From Entrophospora sp. SA101 (Eukaryota; Glomeromycota; Glomeromycetes; Entrophosporales; Entrophosporaceae), in contig CAUDNR010004156.1 of assembly GCA_958430865.1 (NCBI GenBank), positions 102,218 through 166,217 of the forward strand: a stretch of DNA of 64,000 nt. The letters are read 5' to 3'. The notes beneath the pieces were generated by a model. The model did no database searches. It was not told the origin of the DNA and saw only the letters and a list, made by a program, of their open reading frames with translations. Shown piece after piece: positions 11,440 to 23,135 of this stretch (positions are counted from its first letter, which is position 1; each line of letters begins with the position of its first letter). The position numbers and the translations under genes were made by a program.

Positions 11440-13216
11440 ATGGCAAAAAAAGTTGCTATCATAGGTTCAGGTGTATCAGGACTTGGAGCAGCTTGGTTAT
11501 TAACAGAATATTCAACAGACTATAAGGTGACATTATACGAAGAGAATGATTATTTAGGAGGACATACACACACCGTTGACTATATAGTTCCATCAACCAA
11601 GAACTGCAAAGAGCCGATAATTACACCAGTGGACACTGGTTTCATTGTATTTAATCATGTGACATATCCTAATTTACTAAAATTCTTTGAATTGAAAAAA
11701 GTGGAATTTATTGACTCAAAAATGAGTTTTGCAATTTCCAGAAATCAAGGTGAATTTGAATGGTCAGGACGTACTCCAATCAGTGTATTTTGTCAAGCAA
11801 AAAATTTGTTGAGCCTAGAAATGTGGCAAACTATTTATGATATTGTTAGATTTAATTTTCATTCAACAGATTTGTTAGAGTTACCAGATGATCATCCGGA
11901 CAAAAAAATGAGTATAGGTGAATATTTGGATATTAATAAATATTCCAAGGCTTTCAGAGACAATTATCTTTTACCAATGACAGCAGCAATCTGGTCTACC
12001 CCGCCTGATAAATGTTCATTAGATTTTCCAGCATTAACGTTAATTCAATTTATGCATAATCATTGTTTGCTTCAGATTCTTCATAGAATAAAATGGTTTA
12101 CTGTGAAAAATGGAAGGTAAATTAACGTTCGTAAATAAATTAATTTATAAATCTATCTACATTAATCAACTGATTTTTTTTATAGTCACAAGTATGTTGA
12201 AGTGATAGCAGAAAAAATCCCTGATATACGTTTATCAACAAAGGTGATTCAAGTTAAACGATCAGCAACGTCAATTAAAATAATAGATGAGAAATCTAAT
12301 TGTGAAGAATATGATCATGTAATATTTGCAACACATGCAGATCAAACTTTAAAAATACTAGGCGATGAGGCAACTGATGACGAAGTTGATGTTTTGGGCG
12401 GTGTAAAATTTAATAAAAATAAAGCTGTTTTACATTGTGATTTAGAGGTAACAACAACAACATTATCATCGTAAACTAACTAACTCGATAGTCAATAACA
12501 ATAATTATTTATTTTTAGTTTATGCCAAAAAGAAGATTGGCATTTTCTTCTTGGAATTATCTTACCAAATCCACAGGAAATTCTAATATTAATGAAGTGT
12601 CATTGTATGTAAAATATGTAAATTCTAGATTTATAGTGATGGTCGATCAATTGACATTGATATTTTAATTATTTTCTTCTTCATTATTATTAGAACTTAT
12701 TCAATGAATATTTTACAGTCTATTGATGAGAAAATTTATGGGCCTGTATTGGTGACATTGAATCCATTGGATGAAATAGATCCTAGCAAAGTTCACGGTG
12801 AATGGCATTATGAACACCCACAATATTCACCTGAAACAATCAAATCCCAACAAAAACTTTACAAAATACAAAATCAACCAAACCTACATACAACTTTTGC
12901 AGGAGCATGGACTAATTATGGATTTCATGAAGATGGGTTCACATCAGGATTAAAAATTGCTAAAGAACATTTTGGTGTTGAGTGCCCATTTGAAATTATT
13001 GATGCAACCTATATTAGAGGTAAAAGAGCCAAATTGAGTTTTATTGGCAAATTACAAAAACATTCATGGATTGGATTTGAATTATTTATTTCATTTTTAT
13101 GCCATTTGATTAATTTTTTTTGTATTTTAATGGTTATGTTAATTGAAAGTTTAGAGCAATTATGTTATAATATTAGCCATGATAAACTTAATAATAATAA
13201 TATTAAGGAAGATTAA
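11440..13216 (+). CDS. FAD-dependent amine-oxidase-like oxidoreductase (COG2907 type), copy A
   Basis: Four exons (11440-12116, 12186-12447, 12519-12604, 12694-13216) join in phase to 515 residues. The N-terminus KVAIIGSGVSGLGAAWLL is a dinucleotide-binding Rossmann motif (GxGxxG at residues 9-14), with the acidic end of the second strand in TLYEENDYLGGHTHTV. Middle blocks such as PVDTGFIVFN, LPMTAAIWS and DHVIFATHADQ match the family of flavin-containing NAD/FAD-binding proteins found beside cyclopropane-fatty-acid synthase in bacteria. The C-terminal block GAWTNYGFHEDGFTSGL completes the FAD site. A hydrophobic stretch at about 467-490 may be a membrane anchor or hairpin. Substrate is unknown; a lipid-modifying role is suggested only by the family's bacterial context. 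The small third exon depends on a GTATGT donor that restores TYSMNILQ. Confidence 0.86.
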
Positions 13217-13248
13217 AAAATAAAATATCTAGTATTTAAAATATTTAT

Positions 13249-14331
13249 TTAAGAATTTGCAGTTTCAAGTAAATTCAATTTCCGTATTCTCAAACTGCTC
13301 TCATTAATTTCTGCATCATAAAGATCCCGTAATAAATTGTTACATTCTGTCAATTCTTGAAACTCTTTTTTGATATCATTACATAGATTTTGAATAGTGT
13401 CAGCAATATTTTGTACCTAAAAGAAAAAAAACCCATAAGTATTGAAATTCTCAAGATATATATAAACATCAATGTATAAATATTAATTACCAATAATGAT
13501 GATTCTGACATATTTGAAGTTTGTGGTGATAATAATTCAGATGCTACATTTAGACAATCATCTATTTCTTTTGTCAATTCAGCTAAATTATCACATGTAA
13601 ATATTGTGAAAATAATATTATTATCTTCTCTCTCTGCCATTCTTTCATCAATTTAATTTCCAAAGTAAATAAAGTTAAAAAATATTTTACCCAAATCTAC
13701 TGTTAATATATTAATTATTGGCATCGCTGTTATGGTTTTAGACAATGATGACACAAACTCGACATAATTTGGTTTAAAATTTTCCAAATATTGAATAATA
13801 CTTGTCAATATATTTTTCTATCAATTAACAAAAAATGCATATTAACAATTGAAATAATTATATGATTTATTATATAAAAAGATTTAATATATATTTTAAA
13901 CCTGAAATTCTAAAGTTTCATTTATATTAATAAGATCTTTTTCCAATTCAAACTTTCTCAAACTATTTATTAACCCAACTCTCTTTTCATATAGAACCTT
14001 CCAGGCTTGCAACAATTGTGATTCAACAGATAATTTTTGATTTTCAAATGCAAATTCATTATTTACATTCAAATAACACCATTGTATCAATCTTGCATTT
14101 AACATCATTAATTCGTCTTCATTTTTATTTATAGCAACAATTTTGGTGATTGTAGATTTAGTTGGTGATGATGATTCTTGGTTTCTGAGAAATAAATACA
14201 AATACACTTTAATCAAGTTGTCAAATATTAAAATAACCCATCGAATATAATACCTACACATCGATTTTCCTATGTTTAATTACGTTGACAATATTTTTTT
14301 CTTCGCTTCGCTTTCTTCTGCAACTGTTCAT
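13249..14331 (-). CDS. HAUS8/augmin-like (QWRF-type) spindle protein, copy A
   Basis: Five exons (14258-14331, 13902-14184, 13691-13817, 13491-13633, 13249-13416) give 264 residues with phases that close. The core reads LNARLIQWCYLNVNNEFAFE, resembling the QWRF/HAUS8 signature in which an arm-like helix carries Q-W-aromatic-N. Long predicted helices follow (LLQAWKVLYEKRVGLINSLRKFELEKD; LENFKPNYVEFVSSLSKTIT; LAELTKEIDDCLNVASELL). Augmin recruits gamma-tubulin to existing spindle microtubules, and subunit 8 contacts the microtubule. The N-terminus is short but basic (NSCRRKRSEEKNIVNVIKHRK). The first exon was chosen because its GTAGGT donor fits the phase; a shorter start at 14261 is also possible. 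The gene ends 32 bp from the convergent oxidoreductase stop. The family call rests on motif memory. Confidence 0.55.
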
Positions 14332-14540
14332 TTTATGAGCATAGCTAAAAATCCCATTTATGTCTATTTGCTTATGTCGATCAAATTAATTCATAACTAA
14401 CTAAAAAGATCGACAAATTATTATTATAAAACGACGCGACATCATGCACCTAAAGCAAGATAATTAATTCTATTAATATTAATATTTTTCTTTTCAGGGC
14501 AAATGGTTATATTTCCAGGGTAGAAACTAGAGGTTGGCAC

Positions 14541-14575
14541 TGTTAACCGTTTAACAAGAACTTAAACGGTTAACA
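14541..14575. repeat. Perfect 13-bp hairpin
   Basis: TGTTAACCGTTTA and its exact complement TAAACGGTTAACA flank a 9-base loop. It may be the end of a transposable element or a cruciform-forming site. It is embedded in an otherwise AT-only stretch, so the GC-containing stem stands out. Confidence 0.8.
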
Positions 14576-15484
14576 TTAATATTAATAATATTATGTTATT
14601 TAATTTTGATAGTGACCGATTTACCCCACCCTTAATATTAAAGATGGCCAATTATTTTGGAAGTGTTGGCTGACCAATCGTTACTATAAGCAATTAATTG
14701 ATTATAGATGATCTGTACCATAGATATTTATTTATGTTAGTATTATATGAATGCAGTAAAGGAAAAAGTGTTTGTCCAATAATTGTGTTGTTGACACAAT
14801 CAAAAAAAGTCAAATAGAGATTAATTTTGTATTTGATGATAAACAAAATTGTATTAAAAACACTGCATATACAAGATTATCTATTATGATACAGACTCGC
14901 TTAGTATTAAAAATTTCAATCAAGGATTCCAAATGTTTTTGAAAGACTGTAGGGTAGATACAATTGATGTAATGTGGAATGTTCGAGGAATTGTTCATCC
15001 TTCTTTAAGATTTTTTTTAAAAAAGGAGGCAAACTCTTCACTTACAAATTGAATTGAATTTTTTATTACTTCTTTTTTAGATTCTGCAGAAGTGTTTTTG
15101 CTGATTGCCTTTTCATTGATTATTTTCATGAACTCTTTTTTGAGCTAGATAGTTATTTTCCACCACAATGAACATCCACTGTTGATTTACGACTCCATTC
15201 TATAGAAGAAGGGTCACAATAATTACAGAATAATTCACATTAAAATCACCAGGATTTTCTTTTTACTACCCTAAAGAAAATTATTTCGCAAGTTTTTACT
15301 TGAAGACAAAAATAATTATTTGTATTTTTCTCACCAAAAAAATCTATACAACCTATGCAGACATGTTTAACTTTCAGATGTTTTTTGAATACAAACAAAT
15401 GATTTATTAACGTTATTAGTTAACGAATTAATTAACAAATTCAATTAAAAAATGTTTCACAAAATTGATCGCGTTGTATTATCC

Positions 15485-15800
15485 TGATCATCATGCCAAA
15501 ATTTTTTAAATGAAAAAACATTTTCCCACCACTAAACAATTCAGAATTAATTCATTATTGCCAAAGGAATCAAAGAAGACGCACAATAAGTTGGAATTAA
15601 TTTCCTTGTTGTTAAACAACATGTCTTTTTTGAAAATGTGAAGAAATCACTTTCCCCGCTACTAAATAACGCAGCAATTTAGAATAATTCATCATTGCCA
15701 AAGGAATCAATCAAGCTTTTTTCGAAGACTTTTTCTAATTTCTTATTGTTAATATTTAAACAATCATGCCTTTTTTTGAAAATGTGAAAAAACGTAACGA
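15485..15800. repeat. Degenerate tandem repeat
   Basis: Phrases recur in the same order: CATGCC or CATGTC followed by a T run, GAAAATGTGAA or similar, a CCACTAAA or CTACTAAA block, then ATTGCCAAAGGAATCAA. They occur from about 15490, 15620 and 15765, a unit of roughly 140 bp. Units are diverged, so this is older than the block duplication. Confidence 0.6.
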
Positions 15801-16684
15801 TTCGAATTATTAATAATTCATATTTTTTTAATTCTCGATTAAAAAATTCTATATAGGGCGGTTTTATAAGAATATAAAAGGTTAGAGGCTATGAGTATTG
15901 ATGGGTTAAAACTAACATTAATTTTTAGAAATAAAACAAAAAATTCCATATTAATATTAAAATCTTGTTTACATATAAATGATAGCAATCTTAGTTCATG
16001 ATTCATTTATGATACTATTTTTTTAAGTTAAGTGTGGTTTTTTGAATCATCATCCTTGCTTTTGGGTAATAGTAATAATAAGTGGATTACATATTAATAT
16101 GAAAATAGTTTATAACTCAAATTTTTAAAAGTAAACTGATATAAACAAAGCTTAGGTCTTTAGCTTTAATTCTGTCAGTTTACTTTTTTCAAAATTTTTT
16201 TCTTTGGGGTATAACCTCTAAGAGTCAGGTGATAAAATTGGTGGTTATAATAAGAAAAAAATTTTATAGACTTGAATGTGTAATGTTATAAAATTTTTGT
16301 AATGTTTTTTTTTATGGATGATTATGATGTATCTAATGTATCAATCAAAGTTGGGACATGTGCAAACAACCTAATAGTATTATGTGGAGGTTATTGAATT
16401 GTTAAAAATAAAAATGGATGGGAGACATTATAAAGCCATAAATATCATTAACAATTTTGATCCCTGAAATTTCTTTGTGGCATAATGTTCACTTTCTCAT
16501 TAAATAGAGAATTTTAATCAATGCACTTTCACAACTAGAGAAAACAGGTATTATATAATATATAGTATTTGGTTGATTAAATAAAATTTATTATTTAACC
16601 AATTAATTGACTGACTATATATATTATAATATATGTAAGCATTTTCAAAATCTTTTTATTTTTATTTATACATATTTATATATG

Positions 16685-17200
16685 TCAAGAGATTGCTTTA
16701 TTATCTTTCCAAACACTTCCATCATTGTAAATTTCTTTTTTCCAAATTGGTGCTTTATCTTTCAATTGATCAATCAACCATTCAACTGCATGAATTGACT
16801 CATGCCTATGAGCGCTTGAAACAGCTATTATAACACTTGTTTCACCAACAGGTACAGTATTAACACGATGATAAATTGCCACTTTTATTAAATTCCATTT
16901 TGATCTACTTTCATCAATCATTGACAATAAAATCTTTTCTGCCATTGGAATATATGCTTCATAATCCAATTGGACAACTATTTTATCTTTTAAAAAAATT
17001 TTAATTAATAAATTGATTAATTTACTATTTATATATTTATTTATTATATTTATATTTATTTACTTGGTTATACCTTTAAAAGTATTACGAGTTGTTCCAC
17101 TAAAAGTAGTAATAGCACCCGCACTGTCATCTTTTACTAAATCTACAATATCTTGAAGAATAAGAGGTTCAGGTGTAATCTTTACAAATTTATTTTCCAT
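16685..17200 (-). CDS. Molybdopterin synthase catalytic (large) subunit, MoaE/MOCS2B type, copy A
   Basis: Two exons (17074-17200 and 16685-16986) give 142 residues, close to the usual 140-150 of this family. The first exon ends in AGAITTFSGTTRNTFKG, the typical N-terminal strand and turn. The second has YHRVNTVPVGETSVIIAVSS, then AHR, and the C-terminal PIWKKEIYNDGSVW, which contains the conserved lysines of the active site. The enzyme, a heterotetramer with the small sulfur-carrier subunit, inserts two sulfurs into precursor Z (cPMP) to make molybdopterin in the cytosol. The small subunit is not in this window. The acceptor is AAAAG preceded by a T run. Confidence 0.93.
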
Positions 17201-18581
17201 CACACAAGAAAAGAATTATCTAATTGTTGTAATACCTTTTTCTAAATTTGATAAAATCAACTGCTGATCTCTTTTTAAAATTTGCGATAATAGTTTTTCA
17301 TAATAATAATAACAAAAAAATGCTAACTGGTGATCAGGTTATTCATAATCAATAACCCGGACATGTCCAAGGACTGTTATCAAAAAAAAAAAACTAAGAA
17401 AATTCAAATTTATTTTCTCAATCATTCATATATATTCATTCGTTAACTATAAATTTGCAAATCTATTTATTATATATAGATGCGGGAAAGTTCAAATTTA
17501 TTTTCATCTCAAAGACAAGGAAATTCTCAATATATTTATCTATTATAGATGTGGGAAATTCAAATATATTCGTCCATTAACAACTCTGTTTATTATAGAT
17601 TTGCTCAAAGACATGAGGAAATTCTCAATATATTAATATATTGATATTAAGGTCGTGGGCGAAACCTCCTTAGTAATTACTGAAACCACGGCAAAACTAG
17701 ATTAAAAATCCTGTTGAAACTATGCCAAAATGGCGAAACCTCAAAATGCGAAACTCTGCCGAAACTCTAATAAACAATTAATGTATAACCCTGCTGATTG
17801 ATTTCTGGAGGAGTTTCGGCAAGCAACCTTAATTGATATACTTAACAATCATATAATATAGAGTTTATATAATACATATCTTGATTACCACATACTATAC
17901 AAGGACCGAAATTTTTTCAACCTTTATTCATTTTATTAATGATAAATGATAGAAATTATTATCTATTTAACGAAAGAATATGATGAATTTAATTTAGTGC
18001 GACGTATTTAACTTTAAAAAGGAGATTTTTTTCATATAGAATTGTTTAAAAAAGGAATTTTTCGAAAAAAAAAAAGTGTTACGAAAATGATTGCGTTGTG
18101 TATAAATATATAAATATATATATATTGATATAGTAGTTAAAGTTAACGTTAAGTTAAGCGCTGCCAAAAAGTTTTTTAAACGGATGGAAGAAAAGATGTC
18201 GGACCAATAAAAAAAGCTTAAGCTGACTATGAATTACATCCCTTCCGTCCCTTTGATTTATATAATGATAGATAAACTTATATTTAAATAATTAAAGCCA
18301 CCGTTAAATGTTTCAACATTTTAATTAATTTATAAAAATAAACTTCTTAAATAGAATTAAACTTTAGTTTAAGAAATGCATTCTAAATTCGAGTAATAAA
18401 AATGAAGGAATGTTAATTGATCAAATTCATAATATTCTTTCGTTAAAAAAAAACAGATTATCTATTTTTTTATCTATGTGCTTCATTAAGACCATCTCTT
18501 CCACTGACAATGTAATTAGTGGAAGCCAAAAAATTGAATCAAATTGCTGGCCGTTTGTGCCATATATAAAACAAGCCCAAC
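17201..18581. other. Intergenic repeats and relics, copy A
   Basis: At about 17450-17640 phrases such as TTTATTATAGAT, GGAAATTCTCAATATAT and CTCAAAGACA recur two or three times as a degenerate tandem repeat. At about 17650-17820 a patch rich in GCGAAACCTC, GCCGAAACTC and the complement GAGTTTCGGC suggests another decayed inverted-repeat element. The rest is AT-rich, and I see no gene until the helicase relic. Confidence 0.45.
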
Positions 18582-18737
18582 CGCGTTGTTGAGAACATAT
18601 TTTCTGAAGGACAAATATACATTGCAATGAGCCGAGCTCCTTCGTTAAAAAACTTGAATATTCTCAGTTTTGACTCTGCTCAATTAAAGGTCTCTAGAGC
18701 AGCATTAGAAGAATATAAAAGATTGGGAAAGGGTTAA
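18582..18737 (+). pseudogene. PIF1-like helicase C-terminal relic, copy A
   Basis: An open frame of about 51 codons reads RVVENIFSEGQIYIAMSRAP, then LKNLNILSFDSAQLKVSRAA, and ends EEYKRLGKG with a stop. EGQIY-A-SRA and the following L-I-FD block are the last conserved motif and tail of PIF1-family DNA helicases, the class carried by Helitron-type elements. No upstream helicase motifs are readable, so it is a 5'-truncated remnant. A Helitron origin is likely but unproven because no hairpin terminus was found. Confidence 0.75.
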
Positions 18738-19259
18738 TACTGAAGGGTTGCAAATTTGATAAGACGGTAAAAAAAAATTAATTTATCGTGTTATGGAACA
18801 AATCAATCTTTTCTACTCGCCACTGCATTTGTAAATTTTTTTTTTTGCAATATATATTTTTTAAAAAAAAAGCAAGCTATTTAATATTAATATTTAGTGT
18901 TAATTGACGTTTACTGCTCCTAAGAAGAAAAACAATCCGTCGTTTTGTCCTGTTTTTGTTTTATTATTATTAATATTGATATTAAAATACAAATAAATTC
19001 GTGTACGTGCCTCTGCTCATTCATTGTGACGTTTAACTTAAAATCTGTTTTATCATTGATTAGATTGCAAATATCACGATCACACAAATTATTTTCATTC
19101 TAAAAAAGAATAATGATAATCTGTGTATGATTATCAGATTGAATAATCTCGCCTTGAAAAAAATCGTATAAATAAAATCTTCAAAATAATTTTACAATAA
19201 AATTGCTAATAATTTAATTAATCAATAAATAATAAAATAAATAACAAATAATAATAAAA
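18738..19259. promoter_or_regulatory. 5' flank of the argininosuccinate synthase gene, copy A
   Basis: This 520-bp stretch separates the helicase relic from the start codon. It is AT-rich, with an inverted repeat around 19104-19140 (AATAATGATAATCTG and ATGATTATCAGATTG) shortly upstream of the start. TGAC-containing sites near 18905 and 19026 could be bZIP targets, as in amino-acid-controlled fungal genes, but this is only suggestive. Confidence 0.3.
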
Positions 19260-21028
19260 ATGACAAAAGGACGTGTACTTCTTGCATACTCTGGTGGTTT
19301 GGATACTTCATGTATTCTTGTTTGGCTTATTGAACAAGGTTATGAGGTTCTCGCTTATTTAGCCAACGTTGGTCAAGATGAAGATTTTGACGCAGCTAGA
19401 GAAAAAGCTTTAAAAATCGGCGCAACCAAAGTTTTTATTGAAGTATGAAATTGTATTATTTATTATTATGGACCTATATATATATGTGACAATTAATTAA
19501 TTGATTTGAATGTTTTTAGGATTTGAGAAGTGTTTTTATCGACGAATTTATTTTCCCTGCCATTCAAGCAAATGCAGTATATGAGGTAAAATTCAACTTG
19601 ATTTTTAAAAAATCCATTATATATATTGCAAATTGATTAATGCTCAAATTATTTTTTGCTTATTAGAATATCTATTTGTTGGGCACTTCACTTGCTCGTC
19701 CACCAATTGCTCGTCGTCACGTAAACAATCTACTTTTTTAATTTTATTTTTATTAAACACGATTGATGATATTTAATTTTTTGTTTGGCTATTAGATTGA
19801 ACTTGCAATTCAAGAAGGTTGCCAATATGTTTCTCATGGATGTACAGGAAAAGGAAATGACCAAGTTCGTTTTGAATTAGGATATTATGCTTTAAACCCT
19901 GATATCAAGGTTATTGCTCCATGGAGAATGCCAGGTTAATAATAATTATTAAAGTTTTAGATGAAATTTAAGTATTTAGTTATTTCAACAGCAACTAACA
20001 AGGAAGTTCTGTTTTTAGAATTCTATGAAAAATTTCCTGGTCGTCAAGCACTTCTTGCTTATGCAGCTAAAAAAAATATACCTGTTGTTCAAACAGCTGC
20101 AAAATCATATTCAGAAGATGGTAATTTGTACCATATCTCTCATGAAAGTAGGTCCTTCGCCTTTATCATTTTGTTGAATATATATATATATATATATAAT
20201 TTTTATCAACATATTCAAATTGTTAACGTTAACTAAATGCATTTATATTTATATTGTTTTCAGGTGGTTTACTTGAAGACCCTGGATGCACCCCACCAAA
20301 AGATATGTGGAGTATGACTGTTGATCCAGAGGAAGCTCCTAATACACCTGAACATATTGTAAGATGATTTAAGATGATTTAAATATTTTCTTTTATGCGT
20401 TTTAAATATGTATATATATAATTTATATTAATCAATATAATTATATACATATTTATAGACTATTTATTTTGAAAAAGGGAACCCTGTTAAAGTTGTTAAT
20501 CATAATGACAAAACAGAGAAAAGCAATTCGCTAGATTTATTTACATATTTAAACAAATTGGCTGGTTGTCATGGCATTGGTCGTGTCGATATGGTTGAGT
20601 CAAGATTTATAGGATTGAAATCTCGTGGATGTTATGAATCACCGGCGGCCACAGTATTGCGTGCTGCACATTTGGATCTTGAGGGAATTACACTTGATGG
20701 GCAAGTTCGTCATCTTAAAGAAGTAAATCTTAGTATTCCTTATGGCAGAGTTCTTTATAATGGCCTTTACTTTTCACCTGAACGTGAATTCCTTTCACAT
20801 TCACTTGAATTCACACAACGTAATGTCAATGGTGAAGTTAAAATCAAACTATATAAAGGTAATGTCATCATTGAAGGCCGCAAAGCCTATGGGGTAGGAT
20901 CTAAACTTTATGATATGAGAGAAAGCTCAATGGATGAACATGGTGGATTGACACCTACTGATGCTGGTGGTTTCATTAATACACATGCTATTAGACTTAG
21001 AAAATGGGTACCAGCTGATAAACAATAA
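19260..21028 (+). CDS. ARG1: Argininosuccinate synthase, copy A
   Basis: Seven exons (19260-19442, 19520-19585, 19667-19720, 19796-19934, 20019-20147, 20264-20358, 20459-21028) give 411 residues, the normal length. The N-terminal AYSGGLDTS is the ATP-pyrophosphatase loop that binds [27 protein letters not shown] and [13 protein letters not shown] are the conserved citrulline/aspartate and tetramer segments. The enzyme condenses citrulline and aspartate with ATP to argininosuccinate in the cytosol, the penultimate step of arginine synthesis. In arbuscular mycorrhizal fungi arginine is a major nitrogen transport form, which would make it central if the host guess is right. All introns are GT-AG. 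The gene is intact, without stops or frameshifts. The symbol is that of the yeast gene. Confidence 0.96.
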
Positions 21029-21489
21029 TATTTATAGAACTATTTTTCTAAAAATATTACTATATAGCGCAATTATTTATTAATTAATGTAAATATATAT
21101 TTTATAATCTTTATTCCATTTTTATTTAAAAAATTATTATTTAATAAATTTGATTATTGTTATGACCAACTTCAACAGCCGCAGTGTATTAATGAAATTA
21201 TTCGCATTTCATTCCCAATACACAACAAGTAGTACATTAATATTTCTATTATGGCCTCTATATAATTGACTCTGGCATGAGCTGAAAGGTAACTCATCGA
21301 ACCCAGTAATATTATTTACAACTTTCAACATTATTGGATGATTTGGTATTAATGATGATTTCAAGGAATTTTGTAACTTTTAGCATTTTGGAATCATAGA
21401 ATCGATGAGTAAAGAAATCAGTAAACGTTTGATAAACTTGCCTTGGATTTTTATGTTTTTAATAATTTGTAAATTGTTTTCTCGCGATA
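21029..21489. other. 3' flank of argininosuccinate synthase, copy A
   Basis: AT-rich 3' untranslated-like sequence gives way near 21180 to more complex DNA with no coding capacity that I can recognise. It may include the worn 5' end of the Tc1-like element that follows. Confidence 0.4.
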
Positions 21490-22260
21490 ACCTCGTAAAT
21501 GGACGTTTCTTTTTATAAATTCAGAATCAAACAATTAATTGTCGTATTGATTAAAAGAGTATATACGAAATTTGGAAATTCTAAACAATCTTGTTACGCG
21601 GTTTTTCACATACAACATCTGCGGGCCGTGATCTTGGTAATGGTGTGGTGGTGTGTTTTGATTTCTAAACGAGAATCTTGCTCCAAGTAATGCTGGTGGC
21701 ATAACCAACGTCCTGTTTAGAAAAATACTGCATTTTTACATCATAGCCAAGGTTTCTCGGATTAAAAATCTTTTTTTTTTTTTGTATCCAAAGTTATAGA
21801 AATGATCACATACTCGATGTCCAAAATTCAACTCAAAATGATGTGCGGCACCAGCTACAGTATTGAAAATGTTGTCCCAACAGTGAAACATGGTGGCGGA
21901 GGCATAATGGTATGGGGGCGTTTTTCGGGAAAAGGGCTAGGTCCACTAATAAAAGTAGATGGAAAAAATGAATAGTCGTAACTATATAGAAATACTAGAA
22001 TTGCATGTTTATAATAAATTTAATGGAAGAGGGTATTTGTTTCAAGATGATAGTGACATAAGAATCTGTTAAACAATCTTCACCTCGACTATATGCAATG
22101 GCAAAACTTACCTCAAACATCCTCAGTTCAGGAATCCAATTAAGAATTTTGTAATTGCGGAGACAGTTATAAAAGTTCGCCCAAATCCAAAACTGAAAAA
22201 AGCACTTATGGTCTATAAAATAAATTTTCACACATACTGACCTTTACAGACGAAAAGTAA
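21490..22260 (+). pseudogene. Tc1/mariner transposase relic, copy A
   Basis: The plus strand carries NVVPTVKHGGGGIMVWGRFS followed by GKGLGPLIKVDGK, the well-known Tc1-type core between the second and third catalytic acidic residues. Around it are in-frame stops, and later pieces (YLFQDDSD, where Tc1 enzymes have the second catalytic Asp in a WIFQQDNDP-like motif) appear only after frame changes. The element is therefore inactive. Terminal inverted repeats were not found. Copy B breaks inside this relic at A position 21935. Confidence 0.8.
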
Positions 22261-22365
22261 GTATAACAAACTTTGTCCACAACAATGGTCAAAAAGAGTA
22301 CGGTTGATAATCAAGTCCCTTTAGCCATACACCTATAAAACATACTTCTTAGGCTTTGTCAACCT

Positions 22366-22560
22366 ATGAAATATGCTTTTTCGGATTCTCACCACCTACA
22401 AAACGTGTATTGCACGCGTTTTTTCGGCTTCTTGGCACCGGCCCCGTGCACCTCAAAACATAAATGTTTCTCAGATTCTCACCACCTACCAAAACACAAT
22501 AAGTGTTTCTCGGTTTCTCGGCTTCTCGGCAGATCTAGATCTAAGGGAATATTAAAAATA
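22366..22560. repeat. Degenerate 90-bp repeat with TTCTCACCACCTAC motif
   Basis: GATTCTCACCACCTAC occurs at 22384 and again at 22474, each after an AATATGC or AAATGTT phrase and before an AAAAC block. A third partial unit (TTTCTCGGTTTCTCGGCTTCTCGG) follows. The composition is unlike the flanks. It is inverted at 47853-48047 in copy C. Confidence 0.6.
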
Positions 22561-23135
22561 TTTCCTTCGACTTCGATCAGGGAAACTTGTATTATCAAGC
22601 ATAGTAGACGCTGTTGCAGATCACAAAAACAACTATTTCATTGCCAAATTTTTGTCGATCTTATTCCAAATTATCTAATTCTGATTGGGTTTAAATAAAA
22701 AATCACAGCATTAAAAAAAATTTCATATATTTCATATACAAAAATCTCTAATTGTTACACGATATACCACTTAATATTATACTTGAATCTTAAGTTTTAT
22801 ATAGCAATTTTAAGAATCCAACGGTCCCTACATATTAATATAAAATATTTTATAAGAAAGTCCCTTTGAAACTTTGTATATTGAAACTTTGGGATTCTTA
22901 TTATTTTATAAGATTCGTATAAGTAGTAGTTTTTAGGCAATTAGTAATCTGCGAAAAATTTGCGCCAAATTCTATTATGAAATTTTTGCAATTGTCTCAC
23001 GTATCACAAATCAAGGTTTGGCAAATTATATGATCTGCGATCTGCAGTTCAAAAAATTTTTTTTACAGATAATAATGAATGAGGGAATAATTTATTATCA
23101 TCATCAAGAATTTCAAGTGAGTAATAAATTTAAGT

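Larger units (their letters stand above)
14332..16684. other. Long region without an intact gene, repeats and relic frames, copy A
   Basis: It contains the perfect hairpin at 14541-14575. It also holds relic minus-strand open sequence around 14810-15180 (for example FVSEEFASFFKKNLKEG and VFQKHLESLIEIFN) broken by stops, and a degenerate tandem repeat at about 15485-15800. The remainder is AT-rich with nothing I can assign. The relic frames look like old transposon coding sequence but I cannot name the family. Confidence 0.45.
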
